From Saccopteryx bilineata (Eukaryota > Chordata > Mammalia > Chiroptera > Emballonuridae): DNA of 64,000 nt. Below the pieces are notes generated by a model. The model had not been told where the DNA came from. It saw nothing but the letters and a program-made list of their open reading frames with translations, and did not search any database. The stretch spans positions 12,277,632-12,341,631 of the forward strand of contig NC_089493.1 in NCBI RefSeq assembly GCF_036850765.1, written 5' to 3'. Of this stretch, positions 1 through 11,415 are shown piece after piece; within the stretch, counting starts at the first letter, position 1, and each line of letters starts with the position of its first letter. The translations under genes were made by a program, and so were the position numbers.

Positions 1-619
1 GATGCACATAGTAACTCTAACCGTACAAATAATCCTATAGACCCCAAAATTGCTATTTCGGTTTAATCACTGATTCTGATCTAGTAATAATTATAATTAT
101 GGAACAAGAAAGTATTCACCATGTCCTCTAAATTCTGTGTCTGATATGGTTGAAAGAATTGAGTTAAAAGACAAATCAAATATGTCTTAATTTCAAATGT
201 AAGTAAATATAAGATGCCTTTAAAAATATTATTTGTTACAATGAAAGTGATCTTGTATAAGTTGAAATTCTTTCATAAAAGACCATCTGATTTCTAGCTT
301 TTGATTTGATTATATTTAATTAAATGAAGAAGCTAAATTTTCTTATCTCAGATTTAATGTATTAGATTTAAATTTATTTTTTAGGTAGCCAGAGCAAGTA
401 AGACACAAGACCCAGTTTATTTACTTAAATTCTGTAAATGGAGTCATCTTTCTAACATTTTTCTTCTTTCCTCTGATTCCTTTGTCTTGGTTGGTAAAGA
501 TGACAAGGCAAAATGGAGGGAAAATTATCAATGTTAACATTACCCAAAGTGATACATATTATTGATATTGATTGGGGAAGATTGAAAGATAATATTTTAA
601 GAAACCAGATGAATGAGTA

Positions 620-790
620 CTAATGCTTTTTATAGCACTTTCCTGTTTAGAAAAGTCACATGTAATCACTCAGACACTCTAAAAATCCCTTGAGATAAGC
701 CTGCTCATTTTACCAAATAGGCAGCAGAGTTTGGTGTGGGTGACAGACCATGCTTCATAGCCAAGTCTGTGACAGGTCATAATTCCCATG
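620..790. repeat. MIR-like ancient SINE fragment
   Basis: The stretch carries MIR-type phrases: bases ending in an 'attttacc' segment, then a 'gcagag' and a 'catagccaagtctg' portion resembling the MIR core that normally reads as accumulated counts of a diverged tRNA-SINE. It is strongly diverged and unbounded by target duplications. The call rests on remembered consensus only. Confidence 0.4.
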
Positions 791-1425
791 CAGGTCTTCT
801 GACTCTCATGTACTTCTCCAATCACCATTCTTGTCTTAGTCAGGTGACCATTAAAACTGACTTGAGTCTAGTCCAAGAGAGCTTAGTCATGAAATAGCCA
901 AATGACTTTGTAAGGAGTGTGACTTAATTTTACGATGTTCTCTGAAAACAGTATTATAGTGCAATGTTACTAATCACAGATAAAATTTAAAATTATGATG
1001 TGCTAATCTGTTATAATTACATTTTATGTTCAATCTTAATTTTAAATCAAGTGATGAAGATCGTGGTGCCATCTCTAAGTATTAGACAGAAGAGGCTCTG
1101 AGAGGGCGTGTTTCAGGATGCCATAGCTTCAGGATAACTCTCCCCTTAAACTAGACTACATCTCAGTTGCCTTATTGCTCAACTTTAAAGTGTACCCACT
1201 GCCTTCTCTTGCTCTCTTAACTTCCAAAGTATTTTTTTGGCATGTTAGATTATTTCACAGGGATATTGTATTTGGCTAAAAACCCATTTTGAATAATCAT
1301 ATTTTTGCCTGCCCATATAAATACAGTTCTGATTTCAAATTGTGGTTTGAATTAGTGTTCAGTTTTTCTGGAGAAATATTTAGAATTTCTGATGGGAGGA
1401 GAGTAGGGGTGCCTGGAAAGAAAGA

Positions 1426-1681
1426 AAGTCTGTAGGGAACATTTTTTTTTCTTTTTTTTATTAGCGTGAGAGAGACAGGCAGGAAGGGAGAGAGATGAGA
1501 AGCATCAGTTCTTAGTTGCGGCACCTTAGTTGTTCATTGATTGCTTTCTCATTCATGCCTTGTCCACAAGGCTCCAGCCGAGCCAGTGACCCCTTGCTCA
1601 AGCCAGCGACCTTGAGCTTCAAGCTGGCAACCTCAGGGTTTTGAACCTGGGTTCTCAGTGTCCCAGATAGACGCTCTATCC
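1426..1681 (-). repeat. tRNA-derived bat SINE (form A), 3' part, split by a hAT transposon
   Basis: Read on the minus strand this is a tRNA-derived SINE ending in a T-rich (minus-strand A-rich) tail at 1441-1460. Its body shows the 'gagagatgagaagcatca' and 'ttgttcattgattgctttct' blocks shared with the copies at 7824, 9653 and 34105. The tRNA-like head is interrupted at 1681 by the hAT element and resumes at 4510-4529. A 15-bp target duplication flanks the whole composite: aagtctgtagggaac at 1426-1440 and aagtctatagggacc at 4530-4544 (13 of 15 identical). Confidence 0.85.
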
Positions 1682-2012
1682 CAGGGGTCGGGAACCTATG
1701 GCTCGCGCAAGCCAGATGTGGCTCTTTTGATGGCTGCATCTGGTTCACAGACAAATCTTTAATAAAAAAATAATAACATTAAAAATATAAAACATTCTCA
1801 TATACTACAATCCATTCATTTCCTACCACTCATGTTCATGGTTGAGGGTGGCTGGAGCCAATCACAGCTGTCCTCCAGGACAACACCAAATTTTATTGGA
1901 TAATGCGTAAGGTACACTGGTTATGGAGTTATTGTGAGGTCAGGAAGTAAACTTCCTTCCTTTTAATCAAGTAGTCAGCTAGCTAATTGCAGAAACCCTT
2001 TTGACGAAGAAG

Positions 2013-3946
2013 ATGGCTAAAAGAAAAAAAGATGAGGAGTATCGTACTTTTCAGCAGGAATGGACAGAGGAATTCGCCTTTGTGGAGAGAGCAGGTTCTG
2101 CAGTGTGTCTAATATGCAATGATAAAATTGCATCGATGAAACAGTCAAATATAAAGTGGCACTTCGATACACGCCATACTACATTTGCATCGAAATATCC
2201 AGCGGGGAACAGCAGGAAGAAAGCATGTCAAGAGCTACTGTACAAAATCCAAGCTAGTCAGCAGCAACTCTGTGTTTGGACCCAACAAGGTGACTGGAAT
2301 TCAGCTAGCTTTGCTGGTGCTTTAGCAATTGTGAGAAACGGAAAGCCATTTACAGATGGGGAGTATGCCAAAACATTCATGCTTGATGTTGCCAGTGAAC
2401 TTTTTGATGACTTTTTGGATAAAGACAAGATAATCAAATAAAAGACATGCCTCTGTCGGCAAGAACTGTTCACAATCATACCATCATGATGGCAAATCAA
2501 ATTGAAGCAACATAAGTGAAGGACATAAATGCAGCACCATTCTTTTCTCTCACTTTGGATGAGTCAACAGACGTAAGCCATTTATCCCAGTTCAGCGTGA
2601 TTGCAAGGTATGCTGTTGGTGACACACTACATGAGGAAAGTCTTGCTGTTTTGCCTATGAAAGAGACAACAAGAGGGGAGGATTTATTCAAGTCTTTCAC
2701 TGAGTTCGCTAAAGAAAAAAATCTACCGATGGATAAACTTATTTCGGTGTGTACTGATGGTGCTCCGTGCATGGTCGGGAAAAACAGAGGATTCATAGCG
2801 CTTCTTTGTGAACATGAAAAGAGACCCATCCTAAGTTTTCACTGCATCCTACATCAGGAGGAGCTTTGTGCTCAGATGTGTGGTGAGCAGCTTGGTGAGG
2901 TGATGTCACTGGTCATTTGGGTGGTCAACTTTATTGTTGCCTGAGCTTTAAATGATCGCCAGTTTAAAACACTGCTGGATGAGGTTGGGAATAATTATCC
3001 TGGTCTGCTTCTGCACAGCAATGTGTGTTGGTTGTCAAGAGGGAAGGTGCTCAGCCATTTTGCTGCTTGTCTGAGTGAAATCCGGACTTTTCTGGAAATG
3101 AAAAACATCGAGCATCCTGAGTTAGCTAACATTGAGTGGCTCCTGAAGTTCTACTATCTCATGGACATGACTGAACATCTGAACCAGCTCAATGTGAAAA
3201 TGCAAGGCATTGGAAATACAGTCTTATCCCTTCAACAAGCAGTGTTTGCATTTGAAAACAAGCTGGAACTCCTCATCGCTGACATTGAAACAGGTCATTT
3301 ACTACACTTTGAAAAACTGGGAGAGTTTAAAGATGCATGCACAGCAAGTGACCCTGCTCAACATCTTGATCTCCAGCAGCTAGTGGGCTTCACATCTAAT
3401 CCCCTGCAGTCATTCAAAGCACACTTTGGAGAATTTTGTGAGCGCACTCGTCTTTTTAAGTTCATCACCCATCCACACGAGTATGCAGTGGACAGCGCCG
3501 ACCTGAGTTACATCCCCAGTGTCTCCGTCAGAGATTTTGAGCTACAAGCTGCTGACCTGAAGGCCTCAGACATGTGGGTGAATAAATTCAAGTCACTGAA
3601 TGAACATTTGGAAAGACTTGCACAACAGCAAGCAGAGTTGGCGAGCAAACACAAGTGGGGAGAAATGAAAAAACTTCAGCCTGCAGACCAGCTGATTGTC
3701 AAAACTTGGAACGCACTTCCCGTCACATATCACACACTGCAATGTGTGAGTATTGCTGTACTGACAATGTTTGGCTCTACGTATGCATGTGAGCAGTCTT
3801 TCTCACATCTAAAGAACGTTAAGACCAACCTATGATCATGTTTAACAGATGGAAGTCTCAACACCTGCATGAAGCTTAACCTCACCACTTATCAAACAGA
3901 CTACAAAGCCATCAGCAAAACCATGCAGCATCAGAAGTCGCATTAA
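2013..3946 (+). pseudogene. hAT transposase pseudogene (BED finger to C-terminal dimerisation domain)
   Basis: From an ATG at 2013 the frame encodes a BED-type zinc finger (CLIC ... H-x4-H pattern, near residues 30-60), then the RNase-H-like transposase core (motifs LDESTDVSHLSQF, CTDGAPCMVGKN, SFHCILHQE, NVCWLSRGK) and the hAT C-terminal dimerisation motif (STYACEQSFSHLKN). It is dead. A one-base loss near 2439 shifts the frame, and in-frame stops sit at about 2511-2513 (a Gln codon turned TAA), 2942-2944 and 3833-3835 (both TGA where CGA is likely). After the last of these the frame runs on to a natural-looking TAA at 3944-3946. Two of the three stops fit CpG deamination. The frame belongs to the transposon at 1682-4509, not to a host gene. 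A match to GTF2IRD2-type hAT domains is recalled, not computed. Confidence 0.9.
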
Positions 3947-4030
3947 TAGTAAGAAGTACTTTATTCGTCGTTGGTTAGCAACAGCATAACAACGTTATTA
4001 AAAAGAATTCAGAGACTTATTGTACTTTAA

Positions 4031-4388
4031 AAGTGTTGATCTTGGCCCTGGCCGGTTGGCTCAGTGGTAGAGCATCGGCCTGGCGTGAAGGAGTCTCAGG
4101 TTTGATTCCTGGCCAGGGCACACAGGAGAAGTGCTCATCTGCTTCTCCACCCTTCCCCCTCTCCTTTCTCTCTGCCTTTCTCTTCCCCTCCCTCAGCGAA
4201 GGCTCCATTGGAGCAAAGTTGGCCCAGGCGCTGAGGATGGCTCTGTGGCCTCTGCCTCAGACGCTAGAATGGCTCTGGTTACAACAGAGCAATGCCCCAG
4301 ATGGGCAGAGCATTGCCCCCTGGTGGGCGTGCCAGGTAGATCCAACTTCAGAAAAAATACAAAAAATAAATAAATAAGTGTCGATCTT
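4031..4388 (+). repeat. Long tRNA-derived bat SINE (form B) inserted in the hAT element
   Basis: The SINE body (4044-4375) begins with ggccctggccggttggctca, has a Pol III A-box-like 'tggctcagtggtagagc' and a B-box-like 'ggtttgattcc', and ends in an A-rich tail of aaat units. It is flanked by 13-bp duplications: aagtgttgatctt at 4031-4043 and aagtgtcgatctt at 4376-4388 (12 of 13). It therefore landed in the hAT after the hAT had landed in the older SINE. Open frames reading through it are SINE artefacts. Confidence 0.93.
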
Positions 4389-4738
4389 ACATAAAATGCA
4401 CACATTTACTTGTATTTAGTGTTAAACGTATTATATGGTTCTCACGGAGTTAAATTTTAAAATATGTGGCATTCATGGCTGTCTCAGCCAAAAAGGTTCC
4501 AGACCCCTGCTGTATCCACTGTGCCAGGCAAGTCTATAGGGACCTTTGAAGGCAGTATTTGACTTTTACTTTTCTAAACCTTTTCTAGTTAATATTGGTC
4601 TTTCAGCCTCTTCCCCAGATTCTGAGAGTTTTTCTTAGACTCAAATATCGGATACATTTGAACTATCGCTTGGATTTGAAAGAACCCCGTGCATGCCTGC
4701 AAGGATATGTAGTTACTCGTTCTCTAGCACATTAGCTC

Positions 4739-4751
4739 AGGATTAACGCCA

Positions 4752-4782
<31 letters not shown>

Positions 4783-4797
4783 GGATTAACACTATTC
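4739..4797. repeat. Poly(T)27 flanked by a 16-bp direct repeat
   Basis: A run of 27 T (4755-4781) lies between aggattaacgccattc (4739-4754) and aggattaacactattc (4782-4797), 14 of 16 identical. The layout is that of a retroposed insertion reduced to its poly(A) tail, or of a target-site duplication with filler. Nothing else of an element is visible. Confidence 0.7.
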
Positions 4798-5084
4798 TGA
4801 TAGAGAGTTTAAGACATGTTTGACCCTACCTTTCAGAACACAAAGATTTTCATCAAGTTTATACCAATATTAATGAATTTTCATCGAGAAAATATTTTTG
4901 ACAAACTTTATTAAGACATTTCTTGAGCAGTTTTTCACAGAGCAAAGTTATATTTTCTAATTTATTTTACTAAAATCATTTTTCTCAGAATCAACTCTTT
5001 GCTTTGTGAATTTCACTGTGAATATATCTGTCATTCAGTTTTATCTTCCTTTTTTAATAAGAGAGGTGTGGATATATCCTGGTT

Positions 5085-5270
5085 ATGCTCCAAAGCATTG
5101 CTATCCAATAATAATGCAGGCCACATATATCATTTTAAATTTCTTAGTAACCACATTAAAGAAAGTAAAGATACAGATGAAATTAATTTTAATAATATGT
5201 TTTATATAACCCAGTAAGTCAGGGATATTATTTTGACATGTAATCAATATTTTTAAAAATCATTAATTTT
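5085..5270. repeat. Ancient dispersed mammalian repeat, family not named
   Basis: The block around 'ttgctatccaata', 'ccacattaaagaaagtaaag' and 'aattttaataatatgtttta' matches a widespread old mammalian interspersed sequence I recognise by wording but cannot name safely. No coding content. The two overlapping short open frames here are chance. Confidence 0.35.
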
Positions 5271-6149
5271 AGAAGGAAGTTGGTAGGAGAAGGGAAACCT
5301 CAGAGAAAGGAAAGGTAGGGTCAGGAAGGCTTGACCTCTGCGTCTCTGCGCCCCTTTCCTCGCCTCGGGGCAGAGAGCAAGAGAACACTGCGCCCAGCCT
5401 GACTCGGGCTCTGACTTCAGCTCGTGAGTGGAACGGTTAATTCAGAATGGTTAATTTACTTGCCATTTTTCCTTGGAATAGTTGGGAGTTCTATTTATAT
5501 CCAGAATGCAGTATTAGAAAAGGCCCAGAGAACACCATGTGTTCATAGTATATATGTGCACATTAAAGATCCAAAATGTCTTTACTGACTTCAACTTCAG
5601 TAATAGTCTTGTTCTCTATCCCTCCCTGTCTCTCATTCTTTTCTTTCTTTCTTCCTTTTTTCCTTTTCTTTTCTTTTCTTTTTTTTTAATGTCCAAGCTT
5701 AAATTTCTTACTGGAAAGACAGGAAGGGAAACTGTAGTAGATTTTCCGAACACAAACCTCACTTATATAATATGGTTATGGCAACCATCTCTATTTTGGC
5801 AACGTTAACCTATTATATGAATTACATTTTGCAATTCAGATTTTTGCAATTTAGAAAACCCATAAGCCATTGCAAAAGGTTAAACTGGTTATTTTGTATG
5901 TACACTTACACTACATGTAAGTCAGAATGTGAGGCATTGTACAGACAGAACGAAAACAGAAAGCAAATAAATGGACCTGGCTCCATCAGTAAGGTTCAGA
6001 AAAACATTTTGAGGCTGTGATCTGGGAACGAAGACGTGAGCATGACCAGGAGTTAGTAGGCTAGTGCCAATGGAAAAGAGCTTTCCAGGCAGGAGAAAAA
6101 TCACGCACAGAAGTCTTGTAGTGGGAATTGAAAGTCCAGAATAAACCAT

Positions 6150-6585
6150 ACTTTTATAGTCAATAGATTTTCAACAAGAGTCCAAAAGAATAGTATTTTC
6201 AACATTGGATGCTGGAACAACTGGGTAGCCGCATGCACAAGCACAAAATTAGACCCCTGCCTCACACCATGCACAAAAATTCACTCAAAATGGGTCATAG
6301 ACCTACCTGTAAAACTGTAAAACTCTTAGAACAAAGCATAGGAATAAATCTTTATGATGGTGAGTTAGACAGCATTTTGACATGTAAAGTAGCTATGGCC
6401 TATAAGCACAAGTGAGAAAAGAAAAAAATAAATTGGGACTTCAGCAGAATTGAAAACTTTTGTACCTCAAGAATACCATCAAGAAATGGAAATGACAGCC
6501 CTTAGTATGGGAGAAGATATTTGCATATTATCTGTCTAATAAGGGAACTTGTATCCAGCTACTACTAGCAAAATGTAGCGTAACT
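6150..6585 (+). repeat. Old L1 (L1M-type) 3' fragment, sense orientation
   Basis: The text resembles the L1 ORF2 3' region: a 'ctcacaccatgcacaaaaat' block, then 'aatgggtcatagacctac', 'aaaactcttagaacaaagca' and 'tgggagaagatatttgcat'. It is truncated at both ends, and frames are broken. It lies in the first visible TRIP11 intron. Confidence 0.75.
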
Positions 6586-7534
6586 CAAAGAGTAGGTTTG
6601 TGGAAAGAGGTCAGAGTGGAGTGTGTGGATGGGAGCATTTCTGATTTGAAATACAGAGCTCTGCTGTGAAGCAATTTTAATTTCTTTCAGAGAGAAATTA
6701 GTAGTCTAGCTTAACGTTAGTAAGGACCTCCATCAGTTCATCCTGTCCATTTTGGAGTAGCAGGTGTAAGCTCCATGGGATTGGCGGAGAGTTCCATAGT
6801 CTAGGAATTCCTGGCCCAGTGGCATGGGTGAATTTATTAACTGTTTCCTGTTGAAATTCTAGACTTTGCTTTTAATACTGCTCAAATTAAAACTATTCCA
6901 CCAACATTTTACAGATTTGGCTTCCTTTTTAATTAAGAATTTTAAAATAAAATAGTGCAGACATCCTTCTGAACTAGTCATAAGTTACAGTATCTTGATG
7001 AATAAGTTAGAATGAGAGATATGAATTGTATTTTGCAATTTACCCCGGAATTTGCCCTATGAGCTACATCCTGAGTCATGGTCTTAGTTGTGTTAGATAC
7101 TTTTCTTAGCTCATCGAAAAGCAGAGTGCAACCAGGAAAATGGAAAAAGGAAAATCTAAAATTGTCCTTTCCATTTCTTCCCATTAAAGAGGGCTCTGGA
7201 AATGTGTCAGGCAAGGAAACATTTGAAAACCTTTCCTTTGCTATTAAGTTCCTGAAGAGAATGAACCCTTTTTTTTTGTTTTTTTAATTTTCTTCTAAAG
7301 AATTGATTACTTTATTGGGGGCAAGCCATGTGAATTAATGCCTGTAGGAAATTTCTGTACCAGCAAACCTAGTTCACTGAACCAAACAAGAAATGAGATG
7401 CTAGTAATTGAATATTCCTAATTAGATGAAGTGCGTATATTCAAAATTCACAGTCAAGGTGTCTTAAATCTTATTACATATTTATCCAGGCTATTTTCAT
7501 CAGTTGATGACGATCTTTATTCACGTTTAAACAG

Positions 7535-7616
7535 ATGAGCTCCGACAAGAGATGCTGGATGATGTACAGAAGAAATTGATGGACTTAGTCAACAGCACAG
7601 AAGGAAAAGTGGACAA
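7535..7616 (+). CDS. TRIP11: TRIP11 coding exon (start of the GRAB region)
   Basis: This exon encodes [20 protein letters not shown] and the following TEGKVDK, preceded by a split Asp codon. It closely matches the C-terminal coiled-coil/GRAB segment of GMAP-210 as I remember it from human. The protein is a cis-Golgi golgin that tethers vesicles; the GRAB region binds GTP-loaded Arf1. The acceptor is ...aaacag at 7534 and the donor is gtatgc at 7617. The exon starts with two bases completing a codon and ends with two bases (aa) completed by the first base of the next exon, so the phases agree. Length is 82 bp. It is probably exon 17 of 21 by analogy with human. Confidence 0.93.
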
Positions 7617-7808
7617 GTATGCTCTGCCTTTTAACTTTTCTGTAGTTTATGAAGATTACTTTTATGGTAAAAAGTTCTACATGTGGATATTTAGTGGTTA
7701 GGTTTTTAAAAGCCTTTTCTTTTTCTTATATAGTGATGAGATGTAGGTAGTTTTAATGGGGTCAGTAAAATAATTTCTCTTCTCTTGGCTTTTAAATAGA
7801 TTTTTCCA

Positions 7809-8156
7809 GCTCAAATTCTTTTTTTTTTTCCAGGGAGAGTCAGAGAGAGGGATAGATAGGGACAGACAGACAGGAATGGAGAGAGATGAGAAGCATCAAT
7901 TATCAGTTTTTCATTGCGACACCTTAGTTGTTCATTGATTGCTTTCTTATATGTGCCTCAACTGTGGGCCTTCAGCAGACTGAGTAACCTCTTGCTTGAG
8001 CCAGCGACCTTGGGTCCAGGCTGGTGAGCTTTTTGCTCAAACCAGATGAGCCCGCGCTCAAGCTGGCGACCTTGGGGTCTTCAACCTGGGTCCTTCTGCA
8101 TCCCAGTCCAACGTCCATCCACTGCGCCACTTCCTGGTCAGGCTCAAATTCTTTTT
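7809..8156 (-). repeat. tRNA-derived bat SINE (form A), intact target duplications
   Basis: A minus-strand SINE occupies 7824-8141. Its tRNA head is at the right (reverse complement begins ctgaccaggaagtggcgcag) and its T-rich tail is at the left. Identical 15-bp duplications gctcaaattcttttt flank it at 7809-7823 and 8142-8156. It sits in the TRIP11 intron between 7617 and 8755, 600 bp upstream of the next exon. The perfect duplication indicates a fairly recent insertion. Confidence 0.93.
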
Positions 8157-8755
8157 CTTAAAACCATATGGAAGAGTTAAGACATCATCACTACATTTCT
8201 AAAATGAAAAGTTTATTCTTACCATCTTTTTGCTGTCTCTTTATTCTAAAATGAACATATTTTCTCAAATGTATTAGGTCTGAAATCGAGGCATATATGT
8301 ACTGTATCATTAATATTTTGAATATTTCCATGTTATTAGCAAATTTTTAATAAATGTTGAATGGGAAAATATAAGCATAACTGAAGAGCACACAAAGTAT
8401 CACTACTGTGTAAGGTGGGGGGGACCAGAAGGGTCCCCGTAACTGTTGCCACGTGTGTAGGCAGGCGTGGCTGTCACACTGGCCGCTGTCACGGGGTGTT
8501 ATGGGCTGAAGAAAGTGGGTGGCTCACAAGTGAGGCTTTTTAGGTATACATCAGACTTGTTTGAAATGTTTGTAAATAAAGATAACAAGATTTTTTAAAG
8601 TTTTACTTTAAAATATATTGTTTAATGTTCTTTATAATTAAGAATTGTTTAAGCAAAATTAAATATTTATATGTTTAGTTTTAATTATTTTGGCACATTA
8701 AATGTTAGGATGCTTGGTGAGTAAGCTTCAGCTGTTTCTGCCTTAATTTTCATAG

Positions 8756-8870
8756 GGTCCTAATGAGAAACCTCTTCATTGGACATTTCCACACACCAAA
8801 AAATCAGCGTCATGAAGTGTTACGATTAATGGGAAACATCCTGGGTATCAAAAGGGAGGAAATGGAGCAG
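8756..8870 (+). CDS. TRIP11: TRIP11 coding exon (GRAB domain core)
   Basis: The first base completes a Lys codon. The exon then encodes 38 residues: [20 protein letters not shown] followed by [18 protein letters not shown]. This is the core of the GRAB (GRIP-related Arf-binding) domain of GMAP-210, which contacts Arf1-GTP on cis-Golgi membranes. The acceptor is ...tttcatag at 8755 and the donor is gtaact at 8871. Length is 115 bp, ending on a complete codon. The residues are nearly all identical to human as recalled, with conservative changes (Gly-Asn-Ile for Gly-Ser-Ile and Ile-Lys for Val-Arg), indicating a functional gene. Confidence 0.95.
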
Positions 8871-9228
8871 GTAACTGAATAATGAAAACCATTCTGAGTA
8901 TATTTATAACTAAAATAGTGGTATCTGATACAATTTTCTTTCACTGTGTTATGTGACTTTTCCCATTCTGGCAGTCCAAGGAGGCAGTTAATGTGCATGA
9001 ATATAATTTTCTCATTATTTCATACTACAGTGAAGGAACTTGTTCAATTTGTATATTAGTTAAATGTTTTGCAACTTGCACACCTCTCTCATCAGATTGC
9101 TAAAATTTTGAGATGGGACAGCCCTTAGCATTTATTCAAGATTGTGTTTGGGAGGACATTACATTGTATTTGTAGCCTCCCTCAGTAGGAAACTTTACTA
9201 GGAATTGGACTTCTAAGGCATGTTTTGA

Positions 9229-9450
<222 letters not shown>

Positions 9451-9639
9451 TAGGAATGGTAAAATGATTGCACATCACATTCATTTGCAAAGAATCAGAT
9501 TTCATGATTATTTAAGTTATTTTGTACAGTTCTTTTATTTTGAAGTTGTGGAAACTGAGATCCAGAGACATAATTAGCTTAAGGATAATAAGCCAGTTTT
9601 AATAAGTTCATTGCATATAGGTTTTATTTTAGCTTTTAT

Positions 9640-10019
9640 TTATATGATACTTTTTAAATTTTTTTATTTTATTTTGTGAGAGAGAGAAAGGGAGAGAGAT
9701 GAGAAGCATCAACTCATAGTTGTAGCACTTTGGTTGTTCATTGATTGCTTCTCATACGTACCTTGACTTGGGACTCCAGCCAAGCCAGTGACTCCTTGCT
9801 CAAGCCAGCGACCTTAGGCTTCAAGCCAGCGACCTTTGGACTCAAGCCAGCGATCATAGGATCATGTCCATGATCCCCCACTCAAGCTGGCAATCCCGTG
9901 CTCAAGCTGATAACCTTGGGGTTTTGAGCTTGGGTCCTCAGTGTCCCAGCTCAACACTCTTACCCAGCTCAACACTCTTACTGCACTGTGCCACCACCAG
10001 TCAGGCTTATATAGTACTT
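9640..10019 (-). repeat. tRNA-derived bat SINE (form A, long variant) with internal duplication
   Basis: A minus-strand SINE occupies 9653-10006 in the TRIP11 intron. Near-identical duplications ttatatgatactt (9640-9652) and ttatatagtactt (10007-10019) flank it. The body carries extra 'caagccagcgacc' units, and the phrase cccagctcaacactctta is repeated in tandem with an 18-bp period at 9945-9980. The open frame starting here is a repeat artefact. Confidence 0.88.
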
Positions 10020-10910
10020 ATATTTCTCAAAGTATTAACTAATTCTTTATTTGTATTTGATCATGATGCTGTGGGCACACGATCATTCATCTTACTACTA
10101 AATTATGAGATTCTTAAAGACAGAAGCTTTATTTTGTGCATGTATGTATCTATCCTAGTGGTCATTGAGCCAATGAGTGCACTTAGTGAGGACCTGCTAT
10201 GTAGCCAGCTGTTGTGAGCATTGGGAATGCTGAGCACTGGGATGCAGCAGCAAACCAGTGAAGTGCCTGCCCTCAGCAAACTCCCATTCTGGCAGGAAGA
10301 GGCAGTTAATGTGCTTGAAAAATGGTGCTCATTATGTACTGGTTTAAGATGAGTATCAGTTAGATTGAGTAGCACTGTGAGTTAGAATGTGGAGTTTATT
10401 TCTTATTTTATTTTTTTTAATAAAGAGGAAACTGAGGATAAGTGACCTACCCACAGCTAACTAGGGTAAAACCCTATTTTAAATTGGATGGCTTAAAATT
10501 TAAAGGGACAGTCTACACTACATTATTTTAATCTGATAAAATTACTCATAAGCTTTTGCTGTATTCATTGATTGGGTTTTACTTTAGAAAAATAGGAATT
10601 TAATATTTTTTTCTGTCAGTATAAGTTTTAATGTCTACAAAAAGTTAAAATAAGTTTAAGTGTTAGCAGGTGTCTAATTCTAACTATAAATTGGTAAAGT
10701 GTTGCCATCAAAGATTCTTAAAGGTTTTACTTGATACCTATGTAACTAAAGTGCTTATAACACTTTTATTCATCAAGTTATTTATAAAGAAATAATTCCG
10801 GTGACATGACTAGTTTTTTAATATATAATTAGAATAGCTAATATATTTTCTACGTTGTAGTAAATACAATTTTAATATCTGCCTAATGTAAGCCAAATAT
10901 TTTTTCTTAG

Positions 10911-11055
10911 TCTTTTTCAGAACTTTTTGTTAAATTTCTAGAAACAGAATCTCATCCATCTCTCCCACCACCAAAGCTTTCTGTTCGTGACATGAAACCC
11001 CTGGACTCACCAGGAAGGAGAAAACTAGCTGCGAATGTACCGGAAAGTTTTCAAG
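10911..11055 (+). CDS. TRIP11: TRIP11 coding exon
   Basis: The 145-bp exon opens in phase 0 after ...ttcttag and encodes 48 residues: [40 protein letters not shown] and ANVPESFQ, plus one base of a split Asp codon. The donor is gtaaaa at 11056. The segment is Pro/Ser-rich and probably disordered, as in the human C-terminal tail. The part around [10 protein letters not shown] differs most from the human sequence I recall. Confidence 0.94.
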
Positions 11056-11415
11056 GTAAAAGCAGATATCTGTTTTTCCTACAATTTAAAAAACTGAAGT
11101 TTAATATATGCTTATGTTTTAGAGTGATATTAACTAAATTTTTAGTGTTTTGAAAATGTGCAATGACTTCTTCCAAAATTCCAATAAGACATTTTATTTT
11201 GGCTTCATTTGTTCTTGCAGTAACCTGATACTTTATTGGCTTAGATGAATGCACACAGTATGAAGTCGTTTCCTTTGTACGCTGAGTAACTGTTCTCTGC
11301 GGCTGAGTCACTGCACTGCTCTGCTCGGAAGAGGCGGTGAACTGGGAAGCCCTGCGGGCTACCTGTTCTCTTCCTCAACAGCGGTGCTTATTTCTAACCA
11401 GAAAAATGATAGTTA

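Larger units (their letters stand above)
1682..4509 (+). mobile_element. hAT DNA transposon, degenerate near full-length copy
   Basis: Terminal inverted repeats are visible: caggggtcgggaacc at the left edge, and the reverse complement of the right edge reads caggggtctggaacc. The element is flanked by the 8-bp duplication expected for hAT: ctctatcc at 1674-1681 and ctgtatcc at 4510-4517 (7 of 8). It carries a broken transposase frame (2013-3946) and a later SINE insertion (4044-4375). Its target was an older SINE. The transposase resembles the hAT class related to the domesticated GTF2IRD2 C-terminus; the exact Repbase name is not determinable here. Confidence 0.9.
1..7534 (+). other. TRIP11: TRIP11 intron (partial, 5' edge of window)
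   Basis: No coding exon is recognisable before 7535, so the window opens inside a TRIP11 intron. It is AT-rich and holds a MIR-like piece (about 620-790), the nested SINE/hAT/SINE cluster (1426-4544), a poly(T) tract (4755-4781), an ancient dispersed repeat (about 5085-5270) and an L1 fragment (about 6150-6585). The remaining stretches (1-620, 800-1425, 5280-6140, 6590-7530) show no gene, RNA or clear repeat to me; short open frames there are low-complexity chance frames. Confidence 0.75.

Noticed and set aside
2013..3946. Possible intact or domesticated transposase gene
   Set aside because: A frameshift and several in-frame stops, plus preserved transposon termini and target duplications, show a dead mobile element.
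4044..4120. Possible functional tRNA genes (here and at other SINE heads)
   Set aside because: The Pol III boxes belong to SINE 5' ends; the cloverleaf is not complete and each is followed by a SINE body and tail.
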